A stretch of DNA of 5,595 nucleotides from Melioribacteraceae bacterium. GTDB lineage: Bacteria; Bacteroidota; Ignavibacteria; Ignavibacteriales; Melioribacteraceae. Below are positions 5,490-5,595 of the stretch, piece by piece; positions within the stretch are counted from its first letter, which is position 1, and each line of letters starts with the position of its first letter. Below the pieces are notes generated by a model that had not been told where the DNA came from, did no database searches, and saw only the letters and a program-made list of their open reading frames with translations. The stretch lies in the NCBI GenBank assembly GCA_015486905.1, contig WFQV01000530.1, positions 1 to 5,595 on the forward strand, given 5' to 3'. A program made the position numbers and the translations under genes.

Positions 5490-5564
5490 AAAATTCTCTG
5501 CGTTCTCTGCGTGGAAAAGGGATGTAGTTCCACGCAAAGACCGCAAAGATTTTTAACGCAGAGG
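5490..5564. repeat. Large imperfect inverted repeat built of CTCTGCG/CGCAAAG units
   Basis: Left arm 5490-5516 and right arm 5528-5554 are 27 bases each, separated by an 11-base loop, and match as inverted copies at 23 of 27 positions. The inner 9 pairs (TGCGTGGAA with TTCCACGCA) are perfect. Each arm holds a 9-base tandem: TTCTCTGCG twice on the left, CGCAAAGA-type twice on the right. A further unit AACGCAGAG (5555-5563) is a perfect reverse complement of 5496-5504, allowing an alternative pairing. This resembles a dispersed palindromic intergenic repeat (REP-like or a small non-autonomous element) rather than an intrinsic terminator. Confidence 0.75.
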
Positions 5565-5573
5565 GAAAATGAG

Positions 5574-5591
5574 GTAATAATAGTAATAATA
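5574..5591. repeat. Tandem GTAATAATA x2
   Basis: GTAATAATA occurs twice back to back just before the window end. It is too short to interpret and could be part of the regulatory region of a gene beyond the window. Confidence 0.45.
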
Positions 5592-5595
5592 TTTA

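Larger units (their letters stand above)
5284..5595. other. Gene-free, repeat-rich 3' region
   Basis: This 312-base stretch contains no credible gene on either strand; the longest + frame noted is 33 codons (5317-5418) over low-complexity DNA. From left to right it holds a weak inverted pair CTCAAG/CTTGAG (5335-5340, 5370-5375), a GGATGA/TTGGAT-rich low-complexity patch (5391-5418), an AT direct repeat (5438-5462), a large GC-richer hairpin repeat (5490-5564) and a tandem GTAATAATA pair (5574-5591). No clear terminator follows mlaD. Confidence 0.7.

Noticed and set aside
5490..5564. CRISPR array or tRNA reading of the terminal repeat
   Set aside because: The units are 9-base tandems in inverted arms without unique spacers, and no cloverleaf or T-loop motif is present.

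Overview
The window looks like an AT-rich chromosomal segment from the Bacteroidota/Chlorobiota side of the FCB group, most likely an Ignavibacteria-type organism. The clearest lineage sign is the C-terminus of the first protein, a type IX secretion sorting domain with the wording typical of that group (FELSQNYPNPF, VYDVLGREVA, LPSGIYFYSL, final KMIILK). The rare strong Shine-Dalgarno sites and the Mla-type lipid transport genes fit a diderm of this group. The assignment is inferred from motifs, not from a search. All genes lie on the + strand.

Layout: (1) Bases 1-720 are the 3' end of a secreted endonuclease/exonuclease/phosphatase-fold protein with a type IX sorting domain. A perfect 20-bp palindrome is read through in frame in that domain. 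(2) Bases 773-2588 hold a tight three-gene cluster: a UbiA-superfamily prenyltransferase resembling digeranylgeranylglyceryl phosphate synthase, ribonuclease HII (rnhB, ATGA overlap) and a YraN-family nuclease-fold protein (yraN). The best yraN start is the SD-preceded ATG at 2235, not the overlapping ATG at 2211. (3) A 98-bp AT-rich spacer with a possible promoter separates this from (4) a lipid-transport operon at 2687-5283: MlaE-type permease, MlaF-type ATPase (13-bp overlap) and a long MlaD-type MCE protein. (5) The last 312 bp contain no convincing gene but are rich in repeats, notably a large imperfect hairpin built from CTCTGCGTT / CGCAAAGA-type units.

Functionally, MlaE, MlaF and MlaD should form the inner-membrane ABC/MCE complex that moves phospholipids between inner and outer membranes. 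RNase HII removes ribonucleotides from DNA and YraN is a nuclease-fold protein of unsettled role; the rnhB-yraN pairing is common in bacteria. The prenyltransferase probably makes an isoprenoid-ether lipid or related prenylated product.

I see no defence system, mobile-element transposase, CRISPR array or RNA gene. The most unusual signals are the palindrome inside the sorting domain, the terminal hairpin repeat, the attenuator-like hairpin early in mlaE, and the archaeal-lipid-like prenyltransferase in a bacterial housekeeping cluster.
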